DNA from: Novipirellula artificiosorum
GTDB taxonomy: Bacteria > Planctomycetota > Planctomycetia > Pirellulales > Pirellulaceae
DNA: 64,000 bases
Assembly: GCF_007860135.1 (NCBI RefSeq)
Contig: NZ_SJPV01000009.1
Coordinates: forward strand, 248,001 to 312,000
Direction: 5' to 3'
The position numbers and the translations under genes were made by a program. Below are positions 24,443-33,219 of this stretch, piece by piece (within the stretch, counting starts at the first letter, position 1; each line of letters starts with the position of its first letter). The notes below the pieces were generated by a model. The model searched no databases. It was not told the DNA's origin and was given only the letters and a program-made list of their open reading frames with translations.

Positions 24443-25828
24443 ATGAGAAGATTTGTTTTCGTGACACTCACATGCATGCTCTTAGGCGGCCTTATCGGTT
24501 TGACGTCTGCCGTATCCAATCCGACATTTCGGTCCACATCACGTGTGATGATCGAACAGGCACCCAATCCCAAGGACCGAGACGCAAAGCCCATTCCGTT
24601 CGAGATTCTGCGATCGCACTTCTATAGCGATTGGGTGTCGTCTATGGCTTTCCGAGATCGGCGAATGCTTCCGTTTCACCGTGAATTTTCCGGTCACGCT
24701 GGCATCTTTGCTCGACACGCACGTGAAGCCCTTATTGTGGAACCAGAAGTTACCAGCAACCAGGACTTCAGAATCGCAGCCTTAGTTCACTACGATTCCA
24801 AGAATAGGGAACTGGCAGAAGCGGGCGTTAAAAGTTTCGTTCATGCGTTTCAAAATTGGGCGAATCAGAGGCAGCACACTTTACATGGTGATTTGATGCG
24901 CACGATCAGTGTCGCGATCGAGCAACTCTATCCAAAGCTTGGTGAACTAGAACGTCAATACCGTGACTTTCGGCGCGATGCTCCATTAGTGTGGAACAGC
25001 GACGGCAAAGCGATTAATCCGCATCGTGAGCGTCACTTGTTCTTGACCCAAAAGCGAAGTGAAACAATCGAGGAATTCCGCAGAGTGGAACTTATGTTGA
25101 AACAAGCGGAACAACTGGCTGAACAAGCCAAATCTGCGGTCGTTACACTTCCCATCATCGCGAAACTGTTGGATTTTCCAATAGCCAACGTAAAGGTTGT
25201 GGAACCCAGTTCGACGGATCCCTCGATTGGCAAACTATTGGTAGAAGCAATCGCGGAACGCAATCGAATCGCCGAGGAGTTGGGGGAAGAAGATTCACAA
25301 GTCGTCGAACTCGATCGACGTATTGAATTGCTTGAAACGGAACTCAAAAAGATCGCCAAGAACCAAATTGACCAAGCCTTTGCCAATGCCCTTAAAGAAA
25401 GTTCGTCCCAGCAAGTAGCCGCGAAAGATTCTACCATTTCCGCGTCAGAGGTCATTGCCACAATGCTCGATGCTAAAAAAGCGGAAAGCAGTATGCTGAA
25501 GGCCTATCGCGCTGAACTTGAACAAAACATTGAGTCTGAGAAACAGGCAAGTGCTAAACTCGCAAAGCTTGAGCAGGATGACGCAGGAATGCAGCGAGAA
25601 ATAGAACGTAATCGCGAACTACTGAATCAGCTTGAGGAGCAAATGTCACTCGTCGAAATGCAGACGGAGGAAAGCCAATTGAGGATCGTCGAGCTGACAG
25701 CACCGTCTGTGGGCCACGTCACTGGCTGGCGTAAGGTCGGAATCGCTACGCTCTTAGGACTTGGGGTCGGCAGCGTGCTATCGCTGTTCTTGGGACTGCT
25801 CTCACGAGGAAAATCGGCTGCTGCATAG
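24443..25828 (+). CDS. Wzz/GumC-like polysaccharide co-polymerase-type membrane protein
   Basis: I chose ATG 24443 (MRRFVFVTLTCML), with AGGGA 8 nt upstream, giving 461 residues; the frame extends upstream without a good start. An N-terminal membrane helix (about 3-22) precedes the YRS-like entry FRSTSRVMIEQ. A long alpha-helical periplasmic region follows, with coiled-coil stretches (about 170-420). The C-terminal helix IATLLGLGVGSVLSLFLGLL (about 435-455) is followed by a short tail. This is the layout of chain-length determinant proteins without the tyrosine-kinase domain. No glycosyltransferase or polymerase genes are nearby, so its partner is unknown. It is the second cargo gene. Confidence 0.75.
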   Translation: MRRFVFVTLTCMLLGGLIGLTSAVSNPTFRSTSRVMIEQAPNPKDRDAKPIPFEILRSHFYSDWVSSMAFRDRRMLPFHREFSGHAGIFARHAREALIVEPEVTSNQDFRIAALVHYDSKNRELAEAGVKSFVHAFQNWANQRQHTLHGDLMRTISVAIEQLYPKLGELERQYRDFRRDAPLVWNSDGKAINPHRERHLFLTQKRSETIEEFRRVELMLKQAEQLAEQAKSAVVTLPIIAKLLDFPIANVKVVEPSSTDPSIGKLLVEAIAERNRIAEELGEEDSQVVELDRRIELLETELKKIAKNQIDQAFANALKESSSQQVAAKDSTISASEVIATMLDAKKAESSMLKAYRAELEQNIESEKQASAKLAKLEQDDAGMQREIERNRELLNQLEEQMSLVEMQTEESQLRIVELTAPSVGHVTGWRKVGIATLLGLGVGSVLSLFLGLLSRGKSAAA

Positions 25829-25970
25829 CTAGTCTGCGGAGGCTACCTCGTGAAGTAAAATGTCGAACGATCACTTAGGGTCTGCGAAAACCAAGGTGCG
25901 TCGTCAGATGCGATTTAATAGGTCGACATCTGGCCCCAGGAAGGGTGGAAAGAACTCTGGAGAGTGTTGT

Positions 25971-26058
25971 CCGCCATCTGGCTTTGGGAGCGGGAAATAC
26001 TAGCAGGGTGCTATACATCAGGTATCGCGGGAGGCTTGGGGTCGGGCTACCCGGGCTT
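25971..26058 (+). repeat. Cargo-associated noncoding element, copy 2
   Basis: Begins CCGCCATCTGGC (25971-25982), carries GGCTTGGGGTCGGG (26033-26046) and ends CGGGCTT (26052-26058). The offset between the two conserved blocks is 62 nt, against 63 in copy 1. It starts 142 nt after the Wzz-like gene; nothing else is supported between 25829 and 26218. Confidence 0.6.
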
Positions 26059-26218
26059 TCGATGCCATTGCAGTGCCTACAGCAAAACACTCTGCATAAG
26101 CCACTGCCGTTTCATGGACACTTTGGTTTATCGCATCCCCACAACAACGTCCGTGAATCGCTTGTAACGCTCCGTCGTATCATCGTGACATCGATGCGTC
26201 TCATTGCTTGCGATCGCG

Positions 26219-26439
26219 TTAGCGTTGATCCCTGTCGCCCCGATTCGATGCAATGCCTTTTGCCACGTTCAGCAGATCACCCTTGGCGGCGTCATCCATC
26301 GATTGCCAGATCGTTAACAATTCGGTCGTTTGTTCGTCGGGTTGCTGCGACAGTGACACCGCCCACGACACCGCCGCTTCACCCGTTTGCTTGTTTCCTC
26401 GTGTCTCAGACGATTGTGACAGTCCTAGTGGGACAGCTT
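26219..26439 (-). other. Latent 3' end of the element integrase gene (next to attR)
   Basis: Reading leftward through the core in the integrase frame (GCT GTC CCA CTA GGA), the sequence stays open for about 72 codons to TAA at 26219-26221. It passes through TTELLTIWQSMDDAAKGDLL, which resembles the conserved amphipathic tail of planctomycete integrases. In the circular element it would follow residue 426 of the integrase directly. In the integrated state it has no start. Confidence 0.6.
26422..26439. repeat. attR: 18-bp attachment core, right copy
   Basis: GTCCTAGTGGGACAGCTT, identical to 16454-16471 in the same orientation. It lies near the end of the interrupted resident integrase frame (CPTRTVTIV then stop). 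Confidence 0.75.
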
Positions 26440-26846
26440 AATGGCAAGCCAGCCAAAGACTCCACGAGACAAACCCAGATATTCCGGGGGTTTGCAACTT
26501 CGGCCACTTTTCGTGTCTTGGAATCTCCGCCCTTGGCTTGCACCGTCGGTGGTGTTTTAGAATCCACCACTTCCGCGTCATCGCCCTTTGCATGGGGTAT
26601 CGGCTTGGGGGCTGCCGGGAGAGTTGTCATGCCAATCATCTTGGCACCTTCGGCGACGGCTCGGTCGAAACTCGCCTGCATCGTCATCGCGTAGTGGTTG
26701 TTCGCGACCGTGGGCGAATTACCAAGCCAGCTTGTCACGTCCTTGGCCAGATAGGAACCCCAAATTCTGCGAACCAGAAAGTGGAAACGTTGCCCAAGGC
26801 GCAGGACCCGAGTCAACCGAGTTCCTTGAACAGAGCCCTTGAGCAT
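26422..26846 (-). pseudogene. Remnant of the resident integrase gene (C-terminal catalytic part)
   Basis: The leftward frame contains DVTSWLGNSPTVANNHYAMT, the end of a tyrosine recombinase catalytic domain with GN in place of GH and the nucleophile tyrosine in NNHY. A typical linker follows (AEGAKM to SKTRKVAEVAN), ending in the att core. Upstream of about 26740 the sequence no longer matches an integrase, so the core-binding domain and most catalytic residues are gone. Its 3' end was displaced to 16291-16471 by insertion of the element. The site is therefore an old integrase gene that had already decayed or decayed later. Confidence 0.7.
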
Positions 26847-26903
26847 CGGCTCGTTCCTCGCGATGTCAAAGACTTAATTGTCATACGGCTCGTGGGTGTT
26901 TGG

Positions 26904-27383
26904 CTACCACGGACGGAGTAGCGATATGAGACTGCTTGTGTTTCCTGAGTCGAGTGTTGTGCCGGTTCCGTATTCTGCCCACTTATGTTGCGGGTCAAGC
27001 TCGGCTCGGAAATCGCTGGTGGTTAGATCAATGGAGGCGCCGACTTTCCCATCGGACTCTACCCAAAGCTGGCTTCCGGTTTTGTTGTACTTTAGGACCA
27101 CGTGTTCGAAACCACCGTGGACTCGATCAACCCAGTAGTATTTTGGTGCCATGTTGGGAGCAACCACGGTCAGGCGGTCGTCAGTTTCAAAACCTCCTGG
27201 ACGTGCTTGAAAATAGACTTCGGTGCCATTGGGCAATTTGCCACCGATTCTTGGCCCCCAAGGTGCATGGCCCGTCAGCACGCGTCCAATTGTGAAGGGT
27301 ATCCATAACACAAAGAGCACAATGAGCGTGCTGAAGATAAGAAAGTATGTTCTCTTTGTGCTCTGCTGGGTTTCCGAGGCCAT
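26904..27383 (-). CDS. Membrane-anchored protein of unknown function
   Basis: 159 residues from ATG 27383 (MASETQQSTKRTYF); the frame extends to 27494 without a better start. One N-terminal membrane helix (FLIFSTLIVLFVLWIPFTIG, about 14-33) is followed by an extracytoplasmic domain of about 120 residues rich in beta-type sequence (TEVYFQARPGGF, HVVLKYNKTGSQLWVESDG). No family is recognised. It lies just outside the right end of the integrative element. Confidence 0.6.
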   Translation of the reverse strand: MASETQQSTKRTYFLIFSTLIVLFVLWIPFTIGRVLTGHAPWGPRIGGKLPNGTEVYFQARPGGFETDDRLTVVAPNMAPKYYWVDRVHGGFEHVVLKYNKTGSQLWVESDGKVGASIDLTTSDFRAELDPQHKWAEYGTGTTLDSGNTSSLISLLRPW

Positions 27384-27761
27384 GCGTGTCCTTGCCGTAT
27401 AATTTGGTAATTCTGTGGCGCTCGCGCCAGAACACGAGTCTATCCCGTCGATGAGATCCGGTGGGCTCCCGGTCGTCTTCGCCCTCCGAAACACGTGATT
27501 TACCTGCGAATCATTTCATGTCCAAGTGATTTGCCGAGAAATATTCGGCGCATTAGGCCTCGGCGCAGTCTTCCCAGATTTTGGTCCCAGAATTCGAGAA
27601 GAGTGCGCCAAGGCGATCGCTGCTATCCGCTTCGGGCGATCCACCCGCAGCGGGTTAGACGGAGAATTGCTGAGACTGCTAAAGGCCGGTTCCGCACCCC
27701 TGGCGTCGTCCGGTGTCGCGCCTGCGGCAGAAGTTCCAAGTCGTCCTTGACTAAATTCGGT
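27384..27761. other. 378-nt intergenic region; no supported gene
   Basis: Frames here lack domains and ribosome-binding sites. The right end carries the promoter-like sequence for the sigma factor gene at 27774. Confidence 0.5.
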
Positions 27762-27767
27762 TATGCT
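27762..27767 (+). promoter_or_regulatory. Candidate -10 box of the ECF/kinase operon
   Basis: TATGCT lies 6 nt before the ATG at 27774, inside AATTCGGTTATGCT. Very similar sequences occur at 24324-24329 (GATTCGATTATGCT) and 60494-60499 (AACTCGGTTATGCT), both upstream of rightward genes. If it works as the -10 box, the mRNA would be leaderless or almost so. Confidence 0.35.
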
Positions 27768-27773
27768 ACGCAT

Positions 27774-28334
27774 ATGAGCGAAGTAACGAGAATTCTCTCC
27801 GATATCGAAAACGGCGACTCAGCTGCATCGGAACAGCTTTTGCCGCTGGTCTATGACCGATTGCGCAAACTGGCAGTTCACAGGATGGCTCAGGAGAAAC
27901 CGGGCCAAACATTGCAGGCGACTGCCCTCGTGCATGAAGCCTATATCCGCTTGGTGGATGTCGAGCAGGCTCAGCATTGGAATAGTCGCGGTCATTTCTT
28001 CGCAGCGGCTGCAGAAGCGATGCGTCGACTGTTGATTGATAACGCAAGAAAAAAGCACGCATTGCGTCGCGGTGGAGACATGCAACGACTGGAAATCTCT
28101 TGTTTAGAACTACCGGCGACAGAATCACAAGTCGACTTGGAAGCGATCAGTGCGGCTCTGGATGGACTTGAAAAGGCGTTCCCGCAAATTGCTGCCGTCG
28201 TCAAACTCAAGTACTTCTGCGGGTTTACGATCAATGAAATCGCCGAAGCGCTTGGAATTTCGGTCTCCACAGTAAAACGCCACTGGTCCTATGCTCGAGC
28301 GCGTTTGCACGCGGAGCTAGATTCGAGTCCATGA
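27774..28334 (+). CDS. ECF-type RNA polymerase sigma factor
   Basis: 186 residues. MSEVTRILSDIENGDSAASE is the typical start of the planctomycete ECF group with TIGR02999-type features. Region 2 is LLPLVYDRLRKLAVHRMAQE with the ALVHEAYIRL segment. Region 4 is KLKYFCGFTINEIAEALGIS with the recognition helix VSTVKRHWSYAR. The kinase gene starts 90 nt downstream on the same strand, so the two are very likely one operon. The kinase is the probable control partner. Confidence 0.93.
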   Translation: MSEVTRILSDIENGDSAASEQLLPLVYDRLRKLAVHRMAQEKPGQTLQATALVHEAYIRLVDVEQAQHWNSRGHFFAAAAEAMRRLLIDNARKKHALRRGGDMQRLEISCLELPATESQVDLEAISAALDGLEKAFPQIAAVVKLKYFCGFTINEIAEALGISVSTVKRHWSYARARLHAELDSSP

Positions 28335-28424
28335 GTGCATGCTCAAGAACTCTTGACAGAAAACTTCAGCTTTGAATGAGCGCATTTTTACCTGGAATCC
28401 GCACTGACCTTGAGGAGACCAGGA

Positions 28425-31400
28425 ATGGCACTAGAACGAAACGAAGCAGACCTATTTGCCGCGGTTTTGGATGTAACTGAATCCGAGCGACCTGAATTTT
28501 TGCAACAAGCCTGTGGCGATGACCTCGAATTACGAGCGCGTCTGGATCGATATTTGCGCGCGCATCAAGCTGACAATGGTCCGTTGGACGCCAGCCCAGC
28601 GGATATTACCAGCGTGATGAACGACCTAATCGCGGACTGTCGGGTTGGATCGCGAGTTGGACCTTACAAGTTGCTTGAGCAAATCGGCACCGGCGGGATG
28701 GGCGTGGTTTTTATGGCCGAGCAGCGCGAGCCGGTCAAACGGACCGTAGCGCTGAAGATTATCAAGCCAGGCATGGACACACAGCAAGTGATTGCCCGAT
28801 TCGAGGCCGAACGTCAGGCGCTAGCGCTGATGAACCACCCCAATATTGCCAAAGTCTTGGATGTCGGCACGACCGATTCTGGATTGCCGTACTTTGCCAT
28901 GGAGCTAGTCAAAGGCATTCCGGTCACGGATTATTGTGACGAACATCGGCTCGATACTCGACAGCGGCTGGAGTTGTTTGTCCAGATTTGTCGAGCCGTC
29001 CAGCATGCCCATCTCAAGGGTGTGATCCACCGCGATCTCAAACCATCCAACGTGCTGGTTGAACTCCACGACGTTCATCCAGTTCCCAAAGTCATCGACT
29101 TCGGCGTCGCCAAAGCCGCCCATCAATCTTTGACCGATCGGTCCCTACATACCGGTTTTTCGCAGATGATCGGGACGCCAGCGTACATGAGTCCCGAACA
29201 GGCCCAGTTGAGTGGACTGGATGTCGACACCCGCAGCGACGTTTATTCCCTGGGGGTGATCCTGTATGAACTGCTAACCGGCGAGACGCCCTTCGATCGC
29301 GAGACGCTGCGTCAAGCTGGATTCGACGAGATGCGGCGGATGATTCGGGAGGACGAGCCACCGCGGCCGAGTCATAAAATCAGCACTTTGGTGGCTGAGA
29401 ATGCCACGACGGTTGCCACGCGGCGCATGACCGATCGGCGCGGCTTGAAGGCCGCAGTTCGCAATGAGCTGGATTGGATCGTGATGAAGGCTCTGGAAAA
29501 GGACCGCACGCGGCGTTACGAATCAGCCAGCGCCGTGGCGGTTGATGTTCGGCGTTATCTAGACGGAGACGCTGTTCAGGCTTGCCCGCCCTCCAAACTT
29601 TATCGACTGAAGAAGACCGTATACCGACATCGGACGATCACCCTAGCCTTTTCGATTGCGATGTTAGGCATGCTTGCTGGCCTAGCCTACGCTTCCGTAG
29701 CAGCGGTATACGCAAAGGATGCACAAGCGCTGGCTGAGCTGGAGAGAGCTCGAGCAGAATCGAATTTGACAATCGCGCTGGCCGCCTTAGACGAACTTTA
29801 CATCCCCGGCGGCGTCTTCGCTGGAGAGGAACCATCGGCAGACAGACAGCGTCAGATCAAACGCGGCATTGCGTTCTATGAGGCCTTCGCGAAAAACAAC
29901 TCGAGCCAGAATGCCACCCACTGGGAGGCTGGCAAAGCGTACTACCGCGTCGGGCAACTATTCTCAATCTTGCATGACGAACTAACTGCCGAACAATACA
30001 TGCTCAAAGCACTCGAGCACTTCGAGCACTTGGAATCGGTGCAGCCTACCGAGATCATCTGGCGTCTCAATCGCATTGTCGTCTTGGAGAATCTAGGTTG
30101 GCGTTACAATTACCAGCATCGCATGGAGGAAGCAGTCGCCTACCAGCAGAGAGCTGTCCGACTGGCTGAGGAGTTGCAGCGACAGTATCCAGCTGACGAT
30201 TTGATCCTCGCCGCTGTCGCACGCACCAAGAAGTCGTTAGCGTTTTGCTGGAACGATCCGCAAAAGGCCGAGCAGATGCTCAACGATGCCCTGGCTTTTT
30301 ACACCAGCGGTAGGAAAATAGAGTCTCGCCTGATCCAAACAGCTGACCCTCGATACTTAAGCTTCTACGAAGGTGAAGGGGATCCTGAGGATGAAACGGC
30401 ACTCGCCTGTGCATCAATCTATATCGGCATTGGACACCATCATGTTGGTTCGCAACAGTTGCTGTTAGCGGTGACAGATTACCAGAAGGCCAAAGAGATT
30501 TTACGCGAGCTGATGAAAAAGTCGCCCGAAAGTGCATCCTTGGGGAATCGTATATTGTTGGCATTTACTCGGCTTTCGACCGTGCATGAACAATTAGGAA
30601 ATAACGTCGAGGCCACTAATGAGCTAGAAGCAGCAGCAGAGCTATTTGAAACCCTGCATTCCCAAAATCCCCAGAGCATTGACTTGGCGCAAAAATCGAT
30701 CTGGACTGCCAACAGTGCGGGGCAGAAATTGATTCAGCTCCATGAGCTTGATCGCGGCAGAGTATTGCTGGAGCGGGCGTTGAACGAAAGTTCGCAACTG
30801 CCTAGTTTGGATGAAAACGCTCTGCCAACTATTCAACTCAATTTGGGACATGCGTACCAACAACTCGATCGGACGTCCGAGGCTATTGAACTGTTCCGCG
30901 CAGCCTATTCACAACGATTGTTGGTAAACGGATGGAATGGACCCGCTCTCGCATTGACCTTCGAAGCATCACGGTCGTTGAGCCGAGCGCTCTATCTCGC
31001 TGGCCAATATGCCGAAAGCCTGGAGGTCATTCAGCAGGAAATTGACGAATTGCGAGAAAACCCCGACCAGTTTTCGCCCAGCGAAACACAGCATGCCTTG
31101 TTGCGATACGCAAGCACGCTCTTGGATGTTGGCAAGCACGAGGAGTACATGGTCGTTATCCGCGAAGCGATCGAGAATTTCCGAGACAAACGCTTTGTGG
31201 AAGATATGAAGGAAGAGAGAGCGATTCTTTTTCCTAACGTTTTGGCGAATTATGCCAGGCAGCTTTTGAAAGCGGATCAAGTTTCTGAGGCGATAACGTG
31301 CCTAGAGGAATGCGTTGCGCAAAGACAGGTGCATGCGGCAGAGCACTGGTCGCTGTTCGATGCTACGTCAATGCTGGGCGAAGGCTACCATAGGCAAGCG

Positions 31401-31607
31401 AAGATTGAGGAAGCGCGGGTAGCACTTACCGAAGGATTCGAAGGCATGTTGGCTCGACGAGCATCCATTCCACCAGAGCGTTTCGCTCGGCTCGTGGACG
31501 GAGCGATGCGGCTGAAGCAATTCCACGAATCCATTGGCGAGTTAGACCAGGCCGAGCATTGGCAGGCGAAAATTGAGGCGCTCCAGGTGTCTGACAAATC
31601 GGAATAG
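28425..31607 (+). CDS. Membrane Ser/Thr protein kinase with TPR repeats
   Basis: 1,060 residues from ATG 28425, preceded by AGGA. The kinase domain (about 82-390) has GTGGMGVVF, ALKIIKPGMD, HRDLKPSN, DFGVAK and GTPAYMSPEQA. One membrane helix lies at about 403-426 (TLAFSIAMLGMLAGLAYASV). The rest (about 440-1,060) is tetratricopeptide-like helical repeats, for example YYRVGQLFSILHDELTAEQY and LNLGHAYQQLDRTSEAIELF. This is the common planctomycete ECF-associated kinase. It is expected to sense through its extracytoplasmic TPR part and act with the sigma factor encoded just upstream. The length and all key residues look intact. Confidence 0.94.
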   Translation: MALERNEADLFAAVLDVTESERPEFLQQACGDDLELRARLDRYLRAHQADNGPLDASPADITSVMNDLIADCRVGSRVGPYKLLEQIGTGGMGVVFMAEQREPVKRTVALKIIKPGMDTQQVIARFEAERQALALMNHPNIAKVLDVGTTDSGLPYFAMELVKGIPVTDYCDEHRLDTRQRLELFVQICRAVQHAHLKGVIHRDLKPSNVLVELHDVHPVPKVIDFGVAKAAHQSLTDRSLHTGFSQMIGTPAYMSPEQAQLSGLDVDTRSDVYSLGVILYELLTGETPFDRETLRQAGFDEMRRMIREDEPPRPSHKISTLVAENATTVATRRMTDRRGLKAAVRNELDWIVMKALEKDRTRRYESASAVAVDVRRYLDGDAVQACPPSKLYRLKKTVYRHRTITLAFSIAMLGMLAGLAYASVAAVYAKDAQALAELERARAESNLTIALAALDELYIPGGVFAGEEPSADRQRQIKRGIAFYEAFAKNNSSQNATHWEAGKAYYRVGQLFSILHDELTAEQYMLKALEHFEHLESVQPTEIIWRLNRIVVLENLGWRYNYQHRMEEAVAYQQRAVRLAEELQRQYPADDLILAAVARTKKSLAFCWNDPQKAEQMLNDALAFYTSGRKIESRLIQTADPRYLSFYEGEGDPEDETALACASIYIGIGHHHVGSQQLLLAVTDYQKAKEILRELMKKSPESASLGNRILLAFTRLSTVHEQLGNNVEATNELEAAAELFETLHSQNPQSIDLAQKSIWTANSAGQKLIQLHELDRGRVLLERALNESSQLPSLDENALPTIQLNLGHAYQQLDRTSEAIELFRAAYSQRLLVNGWNGPALALTFEASRSLSRALYLAGQYAESLEVIQQEIDELRENPDQFSPSETQHALLRYASTLLDVGKHEEYMVVIREAIENFRDKRFVEDMKEERAILFPNVLANYARQLLKADQVSEAITCLEECVAQRQVHAAEHWSLFDATSMLGEGYHRQAKIEEARVALTEGFEGMLARRASIPPERFARLVDGAMRLKQFHESIGELDQAEHWQAKIEALQVSDKSE

Positions 31608-31989
31608 CGAGACTCTTAGCCGGTAGGAGTAAGTCCCCCGGCAAACAAGACCGTCTCCAGGCGTGAATACGCCCTCTGCTCCCGCGTCGTATGAATCGCG
31701 TGCGCATCTGCGGACTCAGGATTATCCGTGGCAGCGCTAACTTTAGCGCTCGCGTGCCAGAAAGCTTGAGTGCCTAAACCACGAAGGTTCTCACGGCAAC
31801 GAATCATCCGTCACCCGCCAACGCTATGTTCTTAAAAAAATTTCTGCGGCAATTTGAGCCAATTCTCTCGCCAAATCCGCACTGTCTTATGGCGGCGAAA
31901 GGGTTGATTCCGAAGCATCCGGTCGGGAAGGACCAGCGTCAGCCTCGACTCATCCATTTCGATCAGCACAACTCCACAGGGAAACCACG
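31608..31989. other. 382-nt intergenic region with an 18-nt palindrome
   Basis: AGCGCTAA at 31733-31740 and TTAGCGCT at 31743-31750 form a perfect inverted repeat with a 2-nt centre, lying in the larger dyad-like context GGCAGCG...CGCGTGCC. No T-run follows. No gene is supported here; the right part holds the leader of the secreted protein gene. Confidence 0.5.
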
Positions 31990-33219
31990 ATGAAACGTTT
32001 ACTTCAAGTTCCGTTACAGGCTTTCGGAGCGATCTTGCTGGTCATGTTCACAGTCAGCCTCGCCTACGGCCAGGCAACGGTCCAATATCGCTTGGAGCAA
32101 GTACCTATTCCCGAAGGATTTTTCGTCAACGATTTCAATAATCAGAACCTGGTGGTTGGCCATTCTCGGTATACCGACGGGGAAACCGTCGTCCTCTACG
32201 ACCATGATGGCGTACTTGGCGCACCAAGATCGACATGGTCGCTTGACGATCTAATCGACGTGTCCGACGAGTTTTCGAGTGCTTCGATCCTGGATATTAA
32301 CGAATCTGGGCAGTTCGTCGCATATCTGAAACGCGATGATGGCACCGACGAGAGCATTCTCGTCGACCTGTACGACACCGGCGGCAGTCTCTCGCCCACT
32401 TGGCGATATCTCAATGTGCCAGCCTCCAGTGGATTGTCGTATGCAAAGCGAATTAACGACCTGGGCGAAGTCCTGGGGCAGTTTGTGGATGATGTCTCGG
32501 GAGACACGCACGCCTTTCTCCTGGACTCGACCAACCCAAGTTCCACGCCCGTCGTCTTAACTGATCCTACGACTGGAATGCCCATCGCAATTAGGGCACC
32601 CGATCTTCTACGACTTAACAATTTGGGGCAAGTCTCCGGCAACACCTATATAGAAACAGATTTCGGCTACGGCATTTCGTTCGGTGGTTTTCGATTGACA
32701 CCAAGCGTCGAGATGCTGCTAACTCCCCTCAGTGAGACTTTGAGAACTGCAACGATTCGAGACATGAATGACTTTGGCGAAATGACGGGAGAAGCGCTGG
32801 TGGCTGTGACCGGATCAGGCCGCAAGGGCAAGACAACAACAAGTCTGCGCGGGATTCGCTTCGATGAGACCGGCTATGAATTCCTTCCCCCAGCGGTCCC
32901 AGTCCGCGGGAGGGATATCAATAACGCAGGCGATGTTCTTGGCTCGATAGACACGACTGACGGTTCGCGGGAGGCTCAGTTCCTTGTGCACGACTCGAAT
33001 CTGATCTATCTGGATGACGTCGTGACCGGTGTCCCAGGCGATGAGGATTTCTGGCACGCGGCTACAGACTTCTACCACCAACACATGAATGATCGCGACG
33101 CGACAGGTTACGGGCACGTGTTCGCTAGGGCGGGAGTTGTCGTTACTACCGGGAAAGGCAGGAATCAAACGACCACCTCCGAAACGCGTTACTTCATACT
33201 CACACCCGAGCTGCCATAG
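31990..33219 (+). CDS. Secreted HAF-like repeat protein
   Basis: 409 residues with a clear Sec signal peptide: MKRLLQ, a hydrophobic stretch and probable cleavage after AYG. The mature part has repeats of the type (D/R)INxxGxVxG: DINESGQFVAY, RINDLGEVLG, RLNNLGQVSG, DMNDFGEMTG and DINNAGDVLG. This is the pattern of extracellular HAF-type repeats, likely a beta-propeller. Two short KGK/RNQTTT insertions (around 275 and 393) are similar to each other. It may be a surface or periplasmic protein of the same regulon as the neighbouring kinase, but that is only neighbourhood inference. Confidence 0.75.
   Translation: MKRLLQVPLQAFGAILLVMFTVSLAYGQATVQYRLEQVPIPEGFFVNDFNNQNLVVGHSRYTDGETVVLYDHDGVLGAPRSTWSLDDLIDVSDEFSSASILDINESGQFVAYLKRDDGTDESILVDLYDTGGSLSPTWRYLNVPASSGLSYAKRINDLGEVLGQFVDDVSGDTHAFLLDSTNPSSTPVVLTDPTTGMPIAIRAPDLLRLNNLGQVSGNTYIETDFGYGISFGGFRLTPSVEMLLTPLSETLRTATIRDMNDFGEMTGEALVAVTGSGRKGKTTTSLRGIRFDETGYEFLPPAVPVRGRDINNAGDVLGSIDTTDGSREAQFLVHDSNLIYLDDVVTGVPGDEDFWHAATDFYHQHMNDRDATGYGHVFARAGVVVTTGKGRNQTTTSETRYFILTPELP

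Larger units (their letters stand above)
16454..26439. mobile_element. Integrative element of about 9.97 kb inserted into an integrase gene
   Basis: The element is bounded by direct 18-bp repeats. It holds a tyrosine recombinase gene at the left end, a leftward block of coupled genes (DnaB-type ATPase, HTH proteins, unknowns), and two rightward cargo genes (K+ channel, Wzz-like protein). Support for the limits: joining the outer flanks across the core restores a longer resident integrase 3' end, and joining the inner flanks gives the element's integrase a long plausible C-terminal tail. Both joins stay in frame without stops. No conjugation or phage structural genes are present, so it may be a mobilisable or satellite-like element. 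Confidence 0.75.

Noticed and set aside
25945..26694. Rightward frame of 249 codons across the right end of the element
   Set aside because: It crosses attR and lies opposite integrase sequence; it has no recognisable domain.
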